A stretch of 64,000 nt of DNA, from assembly GCF_041415945.1 (NCBI RefSeq), contig NZ_JBGCUS010000001.1:2604001-2668000 (forward strand), in the 5' to 3' direction. Shown here in pieces: positions 17,748 to 26,758 of this stretch. The DNA comes from Ancylobacter sp. IITR112 (GTDB lineage: Bacteria > Pseudomonadota > Alphaproteobacteria > Rhizobiales > Xanthobacteraceae). Both the position numbers and the translations under genes were made by a program. The notes under the pieces are model-generated. The model saw only the letters and a list, made by a program, of their open reading frames with translations, searched no databases and was not told the DNA's origin. Position 1 is the first letter of the stretch, and every line of letters begins with the position of its first letter.

Positions 17748-18521
17748 TCAGTGGCTGGAGCTGATGAACTTCTTCAACCGCTCCGATTTTGGATCGCCGA
17801 AGATCTGTTCCGGCGGGCCCTGTTCTTCGATCACGCCGTCGGCCAGGAACACGATGTGGCTGGCGACATTGCGGGCGAACTTCATCTCATGCGTCACCAG
17901 GATCATGGTGCGCTGCTCGCGGGCGAGATCGCCGATGACGGTCAGCACCTCCCCCACCAACTCGGGGTCGAGCGCCGAGGTCGGCTCGTCGAACAGCATC
18001 ACATGCGGCTGGATGGCGAGGGCGCGGGCGATCGCGGCCCGCTGCTGCTGGCCGCCGGAGAGGAAGGCGGGATAGGCGTCGCGCTTGTCGAACAGGCCGA
18101 CACGCCGCAGCAGCGCCTCGCCGCGCGCCACCGCCTCGGCTTTCGGCACGCCGAGCACATGCACCGGCGCCTCGATGACATTCTGCAGAATGGTCATGTG
18201 CTGCCAGAGATTGAAGCTCTGGAACACCATGCCGAGGCGGGAGCGCAGGCGCTGCACCTGCCGCCGGTCCGCCGTGGCCAGCCCGCCGAGGCCGTTCGGC
18301 TTCAGCGCGATCTCCTCGCCACGAATGGCGACCGAACCACGGCTGGGCACTTCCAGCATGTTGATGCAGCGCAGCAGCGTCGATTTGCCGGAGCCGGAAC
18401 CGCCGATGATGGCGATGACATCGCCTTCATGCGCCGTGAGCGAGATGCCCTTGAGGACCTCCAGCGCACCGAAGTGCTTGTGCAGGTCGCGAATGGCGAT
18501 GGCCTCGGCGCGCTCCGTCAT
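17748..18521 (-). CDS. Amino-acid ABC transporter ATP-binding protein (GlnQ/HisP type)
   Basis: 257 residues from ATG 18521 (MTERAEAIAIRDLHKHFG), chosen because it gives the usual family length; the frame is open 42 codons further upstream but that part is low-complexity. Walker A IGGSGSGKSTLL, Q-loop VFQSFNLWQH, signature [15 protein letters not shown], Walker [14 protein letters not shown]. First gene of the transporter operon; its promoter shares the divergent region with the DDAH-like gene. Confidence 0.92.
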   Translation of the reverse strand: MTERAEAIAIRDLHKHFGALEVLKGISLTAHEGDVIAIIGGSGSGKSTLLRCINMLEVPSRGSVAIRGEEIALKPNGLGGLATADRRQVQRLRSRLGMVFQSFNLWQHMTILQNVIEAPVHVLGVPKAEAVARGEALLRRVGLFDKRDAYPAFLSGGQQQRAAIARALAIQPHVMLFDEPTSALDPELVGEVLTVIGDLAREQRTMILVTHEMKFARNVASHIVFLADGVIEEQGPPEQIFGDPKSERLKKFISSSH

Positions 18522-18677
18522 CGGATGGGCGCCTCCGCAGGCCGAGACCGAGGCATCTGGCTCATGCCGTCCCTCTTTCCCTTCGACGCCACCGCGCGCC
18601 CCGCCGGAAGGACCGGCCGAGGGCGACGCCACCGGGCGCCGTGTCATTTCACGGGGTCACGATGCACTTTCCTTCGC

Positions 18678-18697
18678 AGTTATTCAAGCGTATAACT
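18678..18697. promoter_or_regulatory. Candidate operator dyad in the divergent promoter region
   Basis: AGTTAT (18678-18683) and ATAACT (18692-18697) are a perfect inverted repeat with an 8-bp spacer, 20 bp overall. It lies in the 240-bp region between the divergent transporter and DDAH operons. Length and layout suit a TetR dimer, and a BetI-like TetR gene is second in the plus-strand operon. Confidence 0.5.
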
Positions 18698-18723
18698 AAT
18701 CGCACCGCAACGTTTTTGTGCAG

Positions 18724-18739
18724 TGCCAAAAATTTGGCA
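18724..18739. promoter_or_regulatory. Second palindrome upstream of the DDAH-like gene
   Basis: TGCCAAA-AA-TTTGGCA is a perfect 7-bp inverted repeat with a 2-bp centre, ending 22 bp before the ATG at 18762. Different in sequence from the upstream dyad, so a second regulator is possible. It would overlap the promoter or leader of the plus-strand operon. Confidence 0.45.
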
Positions 18740-18761
18740 ATTGATCGCCAAGAGGTATCAT

Positions 18762-19640
18762 ATGTCGCCTTTCGGGTCGCAGGAAATGTCGGCGGCGCTG
18801 CAGCGCGTGCTCATGCGCCGCCCGGGACCGAGCCTGCTCGGGGCGGACCCGGCGCAGTGGCATTACGGCCCGACCTTCAATGGGGCGAAAGCCGTCGAGC
18901 AATATGGCGCCTTCGCCCGCCTGGTCGAAAAATCCGGCGCCGAGATCATCTGGCTGGAAGACCAGGGCGACGGTCTCGCCGATGCCATGTTCACCCATGA
19001 TCCCTCGCTGATGACCGACCACGGCGCGGTGATCCTGCGCATGGGCAAGCCGCTGCGCGCCGGCGAACCGGCGCTGCACGAAAAGGCCTATGCGGAGCGC
19101 CAGATTCCGATCCTCGGGCGCATCGAGGCCCCCGGCACGGTGGAAGGCGGCGACTGCGTGTGGCTGGATGCGCGCACCCTCATTGTCGGGCGCGGCGTGC
19201 GCACCAATCAGGCGGGCATCGACCAGCTCGGCGCCCTCCTCGCCCCCCACGGCATCGCCGTGCTGGGCTTCGATCTGCCGCTCTGGCAGGGGGAAGACGC
19301 CTGCCTGCATCTGATGAGCGTCATCAGCCCCTTGGCCGACGACCTCGCCCTCGTCTTCGCCCCGCTTCTGCCGGCGGCGTTCTACCAGCTGCTGAAGGCG
19401 CGCGGCATCCGCCTGATCGAGGCCCCCGCCGACGAGTTCCACGCCAGCAACGGCCTGTCGCTCAACGTGCTGCCGACACGGCCGGGCGAGGTGATCATGG
19501 TCGAGGGCTTCCCCGCCACCAGGGCGGCGATGGAGGCCGCCGGCTGCAGCGTGTCGACCTTCGCGGCGGACGCGCTGTGCATCGCCTGCGAGGGCGGCCC
19601 CACCTGCCTGACGCGGCCGGTGCTGCGTCGCGCGGCATGA
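18762..19640 (+). CDS. Dimethylarginine dimethylaminohydrolase-like guanidino-group hydrolase
   Basis: 292 residues from ATG 18762, preceded by AAGAGG six bases upstream; an ATG at 18723 lacks such a site. Pentein fold enzyme: EGGD (128-131), catalytic His183 (CLHLMSV) and nucleophile Cys282 in EGGPTCLTRP. The family hydrolyses methylated arginines to citrulline plus methylamines, or related guanidino compounds. Its stop overlaps the TetR start (ATGA). Co-location with arginine transaminase/decarboxylase-like genes supports a guanidino substrate, but arginine, methylarginine and other guanidino acids cannot be told apart here. Confidence 0.85.
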   Translation: MSPFGSQEMSAALQRVLMRRPGPSLLGADPAQWHYGPTFNGAKAVEQYGAFARLVEKSGAEIIWLEDQGDGLADAMFTHDPSLMTDHGAVILRMGKPLRAGEPALHEKAYAERQIPILGRIEAPGTVEGGDCVWLDARTLIVGRGVRTNQAGIDQLGALLAPHGIAVLGFDLPLWQGEDACLHLMSVISPLADDLALVFAPLLPAAFYQLLKARGIRLIEAPADEFHASNGLSLNVLPTRPGEVIMVEGFPATRAAMEAAGCSVSTFAADALCIACEGGPTCLTRPVLRRAA

Positions 19641-20278
19641 CCCGCCGGGATTTCCATAGGGGCACCGAGGCCGAGCGTCGGCACGACCTCATTGAGGCGA
19701 CGCTCGACTGCATTTCAGAGGCCGGGCTGCAGGGCGCCACCGTGCGCCAGATCGCGACAAGGGCCGGGGTGACGGCCGGGCTGATCCGGCACTATTTCGC
19801 CTCCAAGGACATCATCCTCCAGGAGGCCTACAAGGTCCTCATCGCCCGGCTGACCGAGAAGGCGAAAAACCTTGAAGGCACGCCGGAGGAGCGGCTTTCG
19901 AACTTCATCTTCGTCAACCTGACCGAGCCCGTCGCCAACAGCCGCAGCCTCTCGCTCTGGGCAGCGTTCATCAGCCGGGTCAGCGTCGATCCGGCGCTCG
20001 CGGCGATCCACCGCGAGGGCTATCTGAGCTTCCGCGCCGAGCTGGAAGAGCTGCTGGCGGATTTCTTCGCCGGCCGGGGCGCGCCTGTCACGCCGGATCG
20101 CATCCGCGCGCTGGCCATCGCCATTAACGGCATCCTCGACGGCCTCTGGCTGGAAGGCTGCCTCGCCGGCGAACTCTTTGAGGAAAGCGAGCTGGTCTCG
20201 ATCGCCTTTTCCTCCGTCGAGGCGCTGATCGGCCACCCGATCGCCGCGCCAACCCCCACCGCTCGCGACCGGGAGTAG
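19637..20278 (+). CDS. TetR-family transcriptional regulator (BetI-like)
   Basis: 213 residues; the ATG at 19637 overlaps the stop of the preceding gene as ATGA. N-terminal helix-turn-helix about residues 16-62 (ATLDCISEAGLQGATVRQIATRAGVTAGLIRHYFASKD), C-terminal ligand domain of BetI type. Being inside the operon it probably autoregulates it through the dyads at 18678-18697 or 18724-18739, with a guanidino metabolite as inducer; this is inference. Confidence 0.9.
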   Translation: MTRRDFHRGTEAERRHDLIEATLDCISEAGLQGATVRQIATRAGVTAGLIRHYFASKDIILQEAYKVLIARLTEKAKNLEGTPEERLSNFIFVNLTEPVANSRSLSLWAAFISRVSVDPALAAIHREGYLSFRAELEELLADFFAGRGAPVTPDRIRALAIAINGILDGLWLEGCLAGELFEESELVSIAFSSVEALIGHPIAAPTPTARDRE

Positions 20279-20282
20279 CCCA

Positions 20283-21473
20283 ATGCGCTACGCGTCCATC
20301 ACCGACAGGCTCGCCCGCCTCGGCTCCGAGAAATGGGCCGTCCATGTCGAAGGCCGGCGCCGCAAGGCCGCCGGTCGGCCCATCATCGAGCTGACCATCG
20401 GCGAGCCCGACCTGCCGCCGCATGAGCGGCTGATCGCGGAGGCGACGCGCGCCATGGCGGCCGGCCGGCACCGCTACTCCAACGGGCGCGGCGAGCAAGT
20501 GGTGGTCGACGCGCTGGTGCGCAAATACGCCAGCCGTCGGCCGGATGTGGCCAGCGACAATGTGCTGTGCTTTCCCGGCACCCAGACCGCGCTTTTCGCC
20601 GTTATGCTCGGCCTGGTCGAGACCGGCGACGCGGTGCTGGTGGGCGATCCGCTCTACGCCACCTATGAGGGCGTCGTCCGCGCCACCGGCGCCGAGATGA
20701 TCCCGGTGCCGCTGCGCCCGGAAAAGGGCTTCCACATGCAGGCGGCGGATCTGGAGCGGGCGATCACCCCGCAGTCGCGCGTGCTTCTGCTCAACACGCC
20801 GCACAACCCCACCGGCGCCGTGCTCACCGCCGAAGAGATCGCCGCCATCGGCGAGGTTTGCCGCCGCCACGATCTGTGGATCGTCTCCGACGAGGTCTAT
20901 GAGGAGTTGATCCTCGAAGGCAGCTTCGCCTCGCCCTTCGACGATCCGGCGCTGGCCGAGCGCACCATCGTCTGTTCCTCCATCTCGAAGTCGCACGCCG
21001 CGCCGGGCTTCCGCAGCGGCTGGGCCATCGGGCCGGCCGAGTTCTGCGCCCGCCTGCTGGCGGTGTCGGAAACCATGCTGTTCGGCCAGCAGCCCTTCAT
21101 CGCCGACATGACCGCGCATGCGCTCGACAACCCCGTCGGCACCTCCGCCCTCATGCGCACCGCCTATCGCCGGCGCGCCGGCCTCATCTGCACGATGCTG
21201 GCGCAGGCGCCCGGCCTGATGCCGTTCCCGCCCGAGGCCGGCATGTTCATCGTCGTCGATGTCAGCGGCACCGGCATGGGCGGCGAGGACTTCGCCTGGG
21301 CCCTGCTGAACGAGGAGGAGGTCGCGGTCATGCCCGGCTCCGCCTTCGGTGCCGAGGCCCGCGATTTCATCCGCATCAGCCTGACGGTGCCGGACGACAG
21401 GATCGAAGAGGCGTGCCGGCGCATGGCGGCGCTGGCGGCGCGTTCGGGTCTGCGGAAGGCGCGACGGGCCTAG
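20283..21473 (+). CDS. aruH: PLP aminotransferase, arginine:pyruvate transaminase (AruH)-like
   Basis: 396 residues, class I/II aminotransferase. NxPHNPTG segment (LLNTPHNPTGAVL), Asp in IVSDEVYEEL, Schiff-base Lys in SSISKSHAAPG, phosphate-binding Arg in FRSGW. Directly followed by a 2-ketoarginine-decarboxylase-like gene, the same order as aruH-aruI of the Pseudomonas arginine transaminase pathway, where arginine plus pyruvate gives 2-ketoarginine plus alanine. The assignment rests on the gene pair; the sequence alone says only aspartate-aminotransferase superfamily. Confidence 0.72.
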   Translation: MRYASITDRLARLGSEKWAVHVEGRRRKAAGRPIIELTIGEPDLPPHERLIAEATRAMAAGRHRYSNGRGEQVVVDALVRKYASRRPDVASDNVLCFPGTQTALFAVMLGLVETGDAVLVGDPLYATYEGVVRATGAEMIPVPLRPEKGFHMQAADLERAITPQSRVLLLNTPHNPTGAVLTAEEIAAIGEVCRRHDLWIVSDEVYEELILEGSFASPFDDPALAERTIVCSSISKSHAAPGFRSGWAIGPAEFCARLLAVSETMLFGQQPFIADMTAHALDNPVGTSALMRTAYRRRAGLICTMLAQAPGLMPFPPEAGMFIVVDVSGTGMGGEDFAWALLNEEEVAVMPGSAFGAEARDFIRISLTVPDDRIEEACRRMAALAARSGLRKARRA

Positions 21474-21494
21474 ATGTCGGTGGCGCCAGCCACT

Positions 21495-21528
21495 GGCAGG
21501 CAAGGCGGGTTGGCGGGCAAGGCGGGTT
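21495..21528 (+). repeat. Two-copy 17-bp tandem repeat before the decarboxylase gene
   Basis: 21495-21511 (GGCAGGCAAGGCGGGTT) and 21512-21528 differ at one base (A/G at position 4). It lies in the 68-bp gap between the aminotransferase stop and the decarboxylase ATG. Probably a local duplication; it places the ribosome site (GAGGAG, 21531-21536) further from the upstream stop. Confidence 0.6.
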
Positions 21529-21541
21529 GCGAGGAGCTGTC

Positions 21542-23143
21542 ATGGGTACGAAAACGGTCGGGGAGGCGCTGATCGACCTCCTGGAAGCCAATGGCGTCGA
21601 GGTGGTGTTCGGCATTCCCGGCGTCCACACGGTCGAGCTCTATCGCGGCCTCGCCGGCGCGAAGATCCGCCACATCACGCCGCGCCACGAACAGGGCGCC
21701 GGCTTCATGGCCGATGGCTATGCCCGCGTCACCGGCAAGCCGGGCGTGGCTCTGGTCATCACCGGGCCGGGGCTCACCAACACCATCACCGCCATGGCGC
21801 AGGCCCGGCAGGATTCCGTGCCCATGCTGGTGATTTCAGGCGTCAACCGGCGCGCCTCGCTCGGCCAGGGTCTCGGCTATCTGCACGAATTGCCGGATCA
21901 GGCGGCGATGATGAAGAGTTTCGCCACCGCCTCCTGGACGCTGAACGACCCGGCCGACCTCGCCTCCGTGGTGGCGCAGGCCTTCGCCGTCATGGGGTCA
22001 GTGCGGCCGGGGCCGGTGCATATCGAAATTCCCACCGATGTGATGCCGCTGCCCGCCGGTGACATCGTCGCCAAGGCCACCGTGCCGGCCCGCCCCGGCG
22101 CGGCGGCGGCGACGCTGCATCAGCTCGCTGCCCTGTGCGATGACGCGCACCGCATCGTGCTGATGTGCGGCGGCGGCGCCGTCGCGGCGGCGGACGCGGT
22201 CGAAGCGCTGGCGGAAAAGCTCGACGCGCCCGTGGTCATGACGGTGAACGCGCGTGGCCTCATGGCCGGCCATCCCCTGCGCGTGCCGGCGAGCCCGAGC
22301 CTTGCGGCCACGCGCCGGCTCATTGCCGAGGCGGATCTCGTCATCGGGCTCGGCACCGAAATGGGCCAGACCGATTACGACATGTATGACGATGGCCGGT
22401 TTCCCTCGCTGGCCAAATTCGTGCGCGTGGACATCGATCCGCTCCAGCTCGCCCGCGCGCCGCGCGCCGACCTTCCCGTGCTGTCGACGGTGGAAGCGGC
22501 GGTCGATGGCCTCCTCCCGCTCATCGCCGCCCGCGGCGGCGACGGCGCGGCGCGGGCGGCGGCGACGCGCGAGGCGGCCTGGCAGGAGCTGACGCCGAAA
22601 ATCCGCACCGAGATCGGCGTGATCGAGGCGATCTACGCCGCGCTGCCGGACGCGCTCGTGGTCGGGGATTCCACCCAGGCGGTCTATGCCGGCAATCTCT
22701 ATCTCGATCTCGCCCGCCCGCGCGCCTGGTTCAATGCCGCCACCGGCTTCGGCGCGCTGGGCTATGGCCCGCCCGCCGCCATCGGCGCGGCGCTCGGCGC
22801 GCCGGAGCGTCCGGTGGTCTGCCTCACCGGCGATGGCGGGTTCCAGTTCTCCCTCGCCGAGATCGGCTCGGCGGTGGATGCCGGGACGCGGGTGATCTTC
22901 CTCGTCTGGAACAATGACGGCTATCAGGAAATCGAGACCTACATGGTCGCCAACGGCATCACCCCGGAAGGCGTGAAGCCCTCGCCGCCGGATTTCCTCG
23001 GCATGGCCGGGGCCTATGGCGTGCCTGCGCTGCGCCTCTCGGATGTGAGCGAACTCGGCGCGGCCCTCACCGCCGCCAAGGAGCGCAACGGGCCGAGCCT
23101 GATCGAGATTCACCAGACGCGGACGCTGGGCGTGACGGCCTGA
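21542..23143 (+). CDS. aruI: Thiamine-diphosphate enzyme, 5-guanidino-2-oxopentanoate (2-ketoarginine) decarboxylase-like
   Basis: 533 residues from ATG 21542, preceded by GAGGAG; the longer frame upstream overlaps the aminotransferase. Acetolactate-synthase-like layout: N-terminal PYR domain with the catalytic Glu in RHEQGAGFMADGYARVTGKPG, central domain, C-terminal PP domain with GDGG and the downstream Asn (GDGGFQFS...NNDGYQE). The AruI subfamily decarboxylates 2-ketoarginine to 4-guanidinobutyraldehyde. No dehydrogenase for that aldehyde or guanidinobutyrase is adjacent; the nearest aldehyde dehydrogenase is at 684-2189. Confidence 0.75.
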   Translation: MGTKTVGEALIDLLEANGVEVVFGIPGVHTVELYRGLAGAKIRHITPRHEQGAGFMADGYARVTGKPGVALVITGPGLTNTITAMAQARQDSVPMLVISGVNRRASLGQGLGYLHELPDQAAMMKSFATASWTLNDPADLASVVAQAFAVMGSVRPGPVHIEIPTDVMPLPAGDIVAKATVPARPGAAAATLHQLAALCDDAHRIVLMCGGGAVAAADAVEALAEKLDAPVVMTVNARGLMAGHPLRVPASPSLAATRRLIAEADLVIGLGTEMGQTDYDMYDDGRFPSLAKFVRVDIDPLQLARAPRADLPVLSTVEAAVDGLLPLIAARGGDGAARAAATREAAWQELTPKIRTEIGVIEAIYAALPDALVVGDSTQAVYAGNLYLDLARPRAWFNAATGFGALGYGPPAAIGAALGAPERPVVCLTGDGGFQFSLAEIGSAVDAGTRVIFLVWNNDGYQEIETYMVANGITPEGVKPSPPDFLGMAGAYGVPALRLSDVSELGAALTAAKERNGPSLIEIHQTRTLGVTA

Positions 23144-23254
23144 CGGTCCGGTGAGGGCCGTGAGGAACCGAACCGGCGGACATAGGTTGGGCTCCGACGG
23201 TTCCCTCGGCGCTGCGCCCGTCGGCGGCACGAGGGATCGCGCAGGATCTGACGC

Positions 23255-24547
23255 ATGCTCTCGCTTTTCCAACTGCTTGCCGGGCTGCTGACGGTCACCG
23301 CCGTCTTTGCCTGGCTCAACCACCGCATCCTTCGGCTGCCGGGAAATATCGGGCTGCTGGCCATGGGGCTGGGCGCCTCCCTGGCGCTGATCGGCGTCGA
23401 GTTCCTGTTTCCCCGGACGCCGATTTATGCGGCGCTGGCCCAGAGCCTGCAGCAGATCGACTTCTATGAAGCGGTGATGCACGGCATGCTGGCCTTCCTG
23501 CTCTTCGCCGGGGCGCTGCATGTCGACATCGAGCGGCTGCGGCGGAGAGCGCTCGTCGTCGGCGCCCTCGCCACGCTCGGCGTCGGCCTCTCCACCGTGG
23601 TGATCGCCAGCGGCCTGTGGCTGGTGACGGGCCTGCTCGGCATTCCCGTCACCTTCCCGTGGGCGCTGGTGTTCGGGGCGCTGATCGCGCCGACCGATCC
23701 GGTCGCGGTGCTCTCGACTCTGCGCTCGGTGGACGTGCCCGAGAAACTCGAAACCGACATGACTGGCGAGGCCCTGTTCAATGACGGCATCGCCGTGGTG
23801 CTGTTCACGATCACCTTGCAGATGGCCACGGGCAGTACAGGCGATGTTGGCGCGGGACATGTCGTCCGGCTGCTTCTGGTGGAAGCGGGAGGCGGCGCGC
23901 TGCTCGGCCTGGCGACGGGCTTCATCGCCTATCACGGGCTCCGGGCCATCGACGATTATTCGATCGAGGTGATGATCTCGCTCGCTCTCGTCACCGGCAC
24001 TTACGCGCTGGCCGACGCGCTGCACATGAGCGGTCCGATCTCCGTCGTTGTCGCTGGCGTTCTCATCGGCAACCGCGGCGCGGCCTATGCCATGAGCGAT
24101 CTCACCAAGCGCTATGTCTTCGGCTTCTGGACGCTGCTCGACGATATTCTCAATGCCGTCCTGTTCCTGCTGATCGGGCTGGAAGTGCTGGTGCTCCGCT
24201 TCGAGGCCAGCGCGGTGTGGCTCGGCCTCATCGCCATCCCTCTCGTCGTCATGGGTCGTTTCCTGTCGGTGGCGGCTTCGGTCACGCTGCTGGCGCGCTG
24301 GCAGTCCTTCGCCCGCGGCACCATCGCGGTTCTCACCTGGGGCGGCGTGCGCGGCGGCATTTCCGTCGCACTGGCCCTGTCGCTGACCGACACGCCCGCC
24401 CGCGCGCCGCTGCTGGCGGCAACCTATGGCGTCGTCCTGTTCACGATTCTCGTTCAGGGGCTCACGCTGAGCCGGGTGGTGTCGCGCGTAGCCTTGGTCA
24501 GAAAGAACGAAACCGCGCCCGGCCAGCCGCCACTGGGATCACCCTAG
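23255..24547 (+). CDS. Na+/H+ (cation/proton) antiporter, CPA1/NhaP type
   Basis: 430 residues with 11-12 hydrophobic segments. The ion-binding region reads ALIAPTDPVAVLSTL and the second motif ETDMTGEALFNDGIAVVLF, both hallmarks of CPA1 exchangers with the ND pair. An inner-membrane pH/sodium homeostasis protein. A 111-bp gap separates it from the arginine operon, so it is probably expressed alone. Confidence 0.92.
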   Translation: MLSLFQLLAGLLTVTAVFAWLNHRILRLPGNIGLLAMGLGASLALIGVEFLFPRTPIYAALAQSLQQIDFYEAVMHGMLAFLLFAGALHVDIERLRRRALVVGALATLGVGLSTVVIASGLWLVTGLLGIPVTFPWALVFGALIAPTDPVAVLSTLRSVDVPEKLETDMTGEALFNDGIAVVLFTITLQMATGSTGDVGAGHVVRLLLVEAGGGALLGLATGFIAYHGLRAIDDYSIEVMISLALVTGTYALADALHMSGPISVVVAGVLIGNRGAAYAMSDLTKRYVFGFWTLLDDILNAVLFLLIGLEVLVLRFEASAVWLGLIAIPLVVMGRFLSVAASVTLLARWQSFARGTIAVLTWGGVRGGISVALALSLTDTPARAPLLAATYGVVLFTILVQGLTLSRVVSRVALVRKNETAPGQPPLGSP

Positions 24548-24966
24548 TTGTCCGATCCCGGGGTTTGATGGTGCAGCCTTTTCGCGGGCGTGGAAGGAGG
24601 CATTATGGGCCAGGTACTTGACGCGAACCGGCATCCACTTCGCTCGAAACCCTCTAGGCCTGCGCTCCCATCCACCTTCCCAGGGGACGATCACGGCCGC
24701 GTGTAAATGAGCCAGCCCCCGATGCGGGACCGGCCCGGGGGCACCAAAAAAGCACAACAAATCCGGTACTTTCCGCCTTGTTCACAGCAAACCTTTGAGG
24801 TCGCTGGCGCGCCGACCACAGCGAAACTGCGAACACTTATATTATTGAAATCTCTACGACTTAGGAACGTCCGAACAATGGGCTTGGCTCGGTGACGCGG
24901 TTCACGTCGATCACATGGTCCGTATGCTGTTTTGAAACGAATGCTGAAGCCTTCGATCGTTGCGGC
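24548..24966. other. Non-coding scar region between antiporter and TPR regulator
   Basis: No convincing gene in 419 bp. Codon bias is lost and small frames on both strands are unrelated to known proteins. A segment around 24618-24658 (cgaaccggcatccacttcgc) looks like an intergenic repeat I associate with Hyphomicrobiales genomes; this is from memory and unverified. It also contains the repeat copy at 24805-24852. Confidence 0.5.
24805..24852 (+). repeat. Left copy of a 48-bp direct repeat shared with the recombinase 3' end
   Basis: Shares TGGCGCGCCGACCA and GAAACTGCGAACACTTAT, in the same order and spacing, with 45433-45480. Both copies read on the plus strand. In one frame both translate as W-R-A-D-x-x-E-T-A-N-T-Y-x-x-E-I. 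The right copy overlaps the end of a serine recombinase remnant, so this is either an attachment-site half or the remnant tail of a lost recombinase gene. Confidence 0.6.
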
Positions 24967-26544
24967 TCACTGATCGGGAAGGCCGGCTTTCCGCAGCCCT
25001 TCAGCAAACAGGTCAAGGTCCTCCTGCCGCCGGATCGGTAGCCATTCCTTCAGGTTGGAGAGACGCAGAGCGGGGCTGAGCTCGCGCAGCCGATCCATGG
25101 TCCGGCGGGCGTCCTCGGTACGGCCCGACAGCGCCTGGCTGGCTGCGCCGATCGCCACGGCCATGAGGAAGCTCGGCAGGTTCCGTTGGGCCTGGTCCGC
25201 CCATAGCGACGCCGCCTCAAAACGGCCGGCGAAAAGATGCGCCATCGCGATCCCGGCCTGCATCCGGTAGAGCTCGGGATCGACCGGGCTCAGGCGCATG
25301 GCACGCTGGAAATACTCGATCGCTTCTTCCGGGTTGCCGTGCCAGACCCGCAGGAAGCCACCGAGGAACCAGGCCGGCGCCAGGTTGGGATTGAGGAACA
25401 GCGCCCGGTCCAGAAGACTGATGCCGCTGTCGAACTCGCCCGCAAGATGGGAGAGCGCATGGCCGGCCCTCGCCAGCACCACCGCGTCGTCCCGTCCAAG
25501 CTCCACGGCGCGGCGGGCGAAACCTATGCCTTCGGCCGTCTCCTGCACCGGATCGGTCGTCCAGCCATTGATCTTGCGCCAGAAATAGCCCCAGGAGGCC
25601 ATTGCGTAAGGCGGCGCGAATTCCCCATCGAGCTCGATCGCCTTGCGGAACAGCGGCAACGCCCCCTCGATAGATTCCCGTCCGCCTCGGTGGAGATGGG
25701 CGAGGCCGCGCAGATAGCAGTCATAGGCGCTCAGATTCTCGGTGGGTTTGCGCCGCGCGCGCTCGATCTCCGCCAATTCCATCTGCGGGGCGATGGCGCC
25801 GACGACATTGCTGGAGATGCGGTCCTGCAGCGTGAAGATATCGTCGAGAGCGCCCTCGAAGCGGTCGGCCCAGAGATAGCCATTGGTGCTGGCATTGACG
25901 AGCTGGCCGGTGAGGCGGATGCGGTCGGCCGCTTTGCGTACGCTGCCTTCGAGAACGTAAGTGACGCCCAGCTCCCGGCTGATCTGCTTCACGTCGAAAG
26001 GGCGGCCGCGATAGGCGAAACTGGAATTGCGCGCGATGACGAACAGCCAGCGCACGCGCGACAGCGCGGTGATGATCTCCTCCGCCACGCCATCGGCGAA
26101 ATAGTCCTGTTCCGGATCTCCGCTGAGATTCTGGAACGGCATGACGGCGATGGAGGGTTTCTGCGCCGTCACGGCCGTTGCCGGGATAGCGGTCTCCGGC
26201 ATCATCGTGGCTTCTCGCGACGCCTCCGGTGTCCCCACCGGCCTGATGTCGCCGACGAAGCGGAAACCCTTGCGCGCGACAGTGCGCACGAGGCGCTGCT
26301 CGGCGCCGCTGTCGCCGATCGCCTTGCGCACGGCGTTGATGTGACTGGTGAGCGTCGATTCCGACACGATGCGGCCGTTCCAGACCGCATCAAGCAGGCC
26401 GTCCTTGCTCACCACCCGTTCGTGGTTCTCGACGAGATGGACCAGCAGATCGAAGACTTGCGGACCGACGGCGACCGTCTGCGTCCCCCGGGTCAGCTCC
26501 CGGCGGTCGAGGTCGAGCACGCAGTCTGCAAATTGGTACTTCAA
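24967..26544 (-). CDS. CadC-like winged-helix DNA-binding protein with TolB-N-like and TPR domains
   Basis: 525 residues. Residues 1-100 are an OmpR/CadC-type winged helix (VFDLLVHLVENHERVVSKDGLLDAVWNGRIVSESTLTSHINAVRKAIGD). Residues about 130-260 carry the PFQNLSGDPEQDYFADGVAEEIITALSR domain seen in rhizobial adenylate-cyclase-like regulators, and the rest is TPR-like helices. No transmembrane segment is evident, so it is probably soluble. Divergent from the AraC gene. Signal unknown. Confidence 0.85.
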   Translation of the reverse strand: MKYQFADCVLDLDRRELTRGTQTVAVGPQVFDLLVHLVENHERVVSKDGLLDAVWNGRIVSESTLTSHINAVRKAIGDSGAEQRLVRTVARKGFRFVGDIRPVGTPEASREATMMPETAIPATAVTAQKPSIAVMPFQNLSGDPEQDYFADGVAEEIITALSRVRWLFVIARNSSFAYRGRPFDVKQISRELGVTYVLEGSVRKAADRIRLTGQLVNASTNGYLWADRFEGALDDIFTLQDRISSNVVGAIAPQMELAEIERARRKPTENLSAYDCYLRGLAHLHRGGRESIEGALPLFRKAIELDGEFAPPYAMASWGYFWRKINGWTTDPVQETAEGIGFARRAVELGRDDAVVLARAGHALSHLAGEFDSGISLLDRALFLNPNLAPAWFLGGFLRVWHGNPEEAIEYFQRAMRLSPVDPELYRMQAGIAMAHLFAGRFEAASLWADQAQRNLPSFLMAVAIGAASQALSGRTEDARRTMDRLRELSPALRLSNLKEWLPIRRQEDLDLFAEGLRKAGLPDQ

Positions 26545-26758
26545 TCCGGCACTCCATCGACACGCGCAGGCGGGGCAGCTTGTCGCGCCGCTCTGCGGAC
26601 CGCCTTCATATCATGACCCGTACGGTGCTTTTCTCATAAGGCCGCTACGCGTCGCTTTGGACGTAAAAGCAAGGTCAACCCAACCTCGCCACAAGGACTT
26701 CGCGCCAGCCCGGACGCACTCTGCGCTCACGATGCAACTGAACCGTGAGCGTGGATCG

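Noticed and set aside
21998..24025. 675-codon minus-strand frame over the TPP enzyme and antiporter
   Set aside because: Spans the gap between two real plus-strand genes, with low-complexity His/Gln/Arg/Gly composition; antisense artefact.
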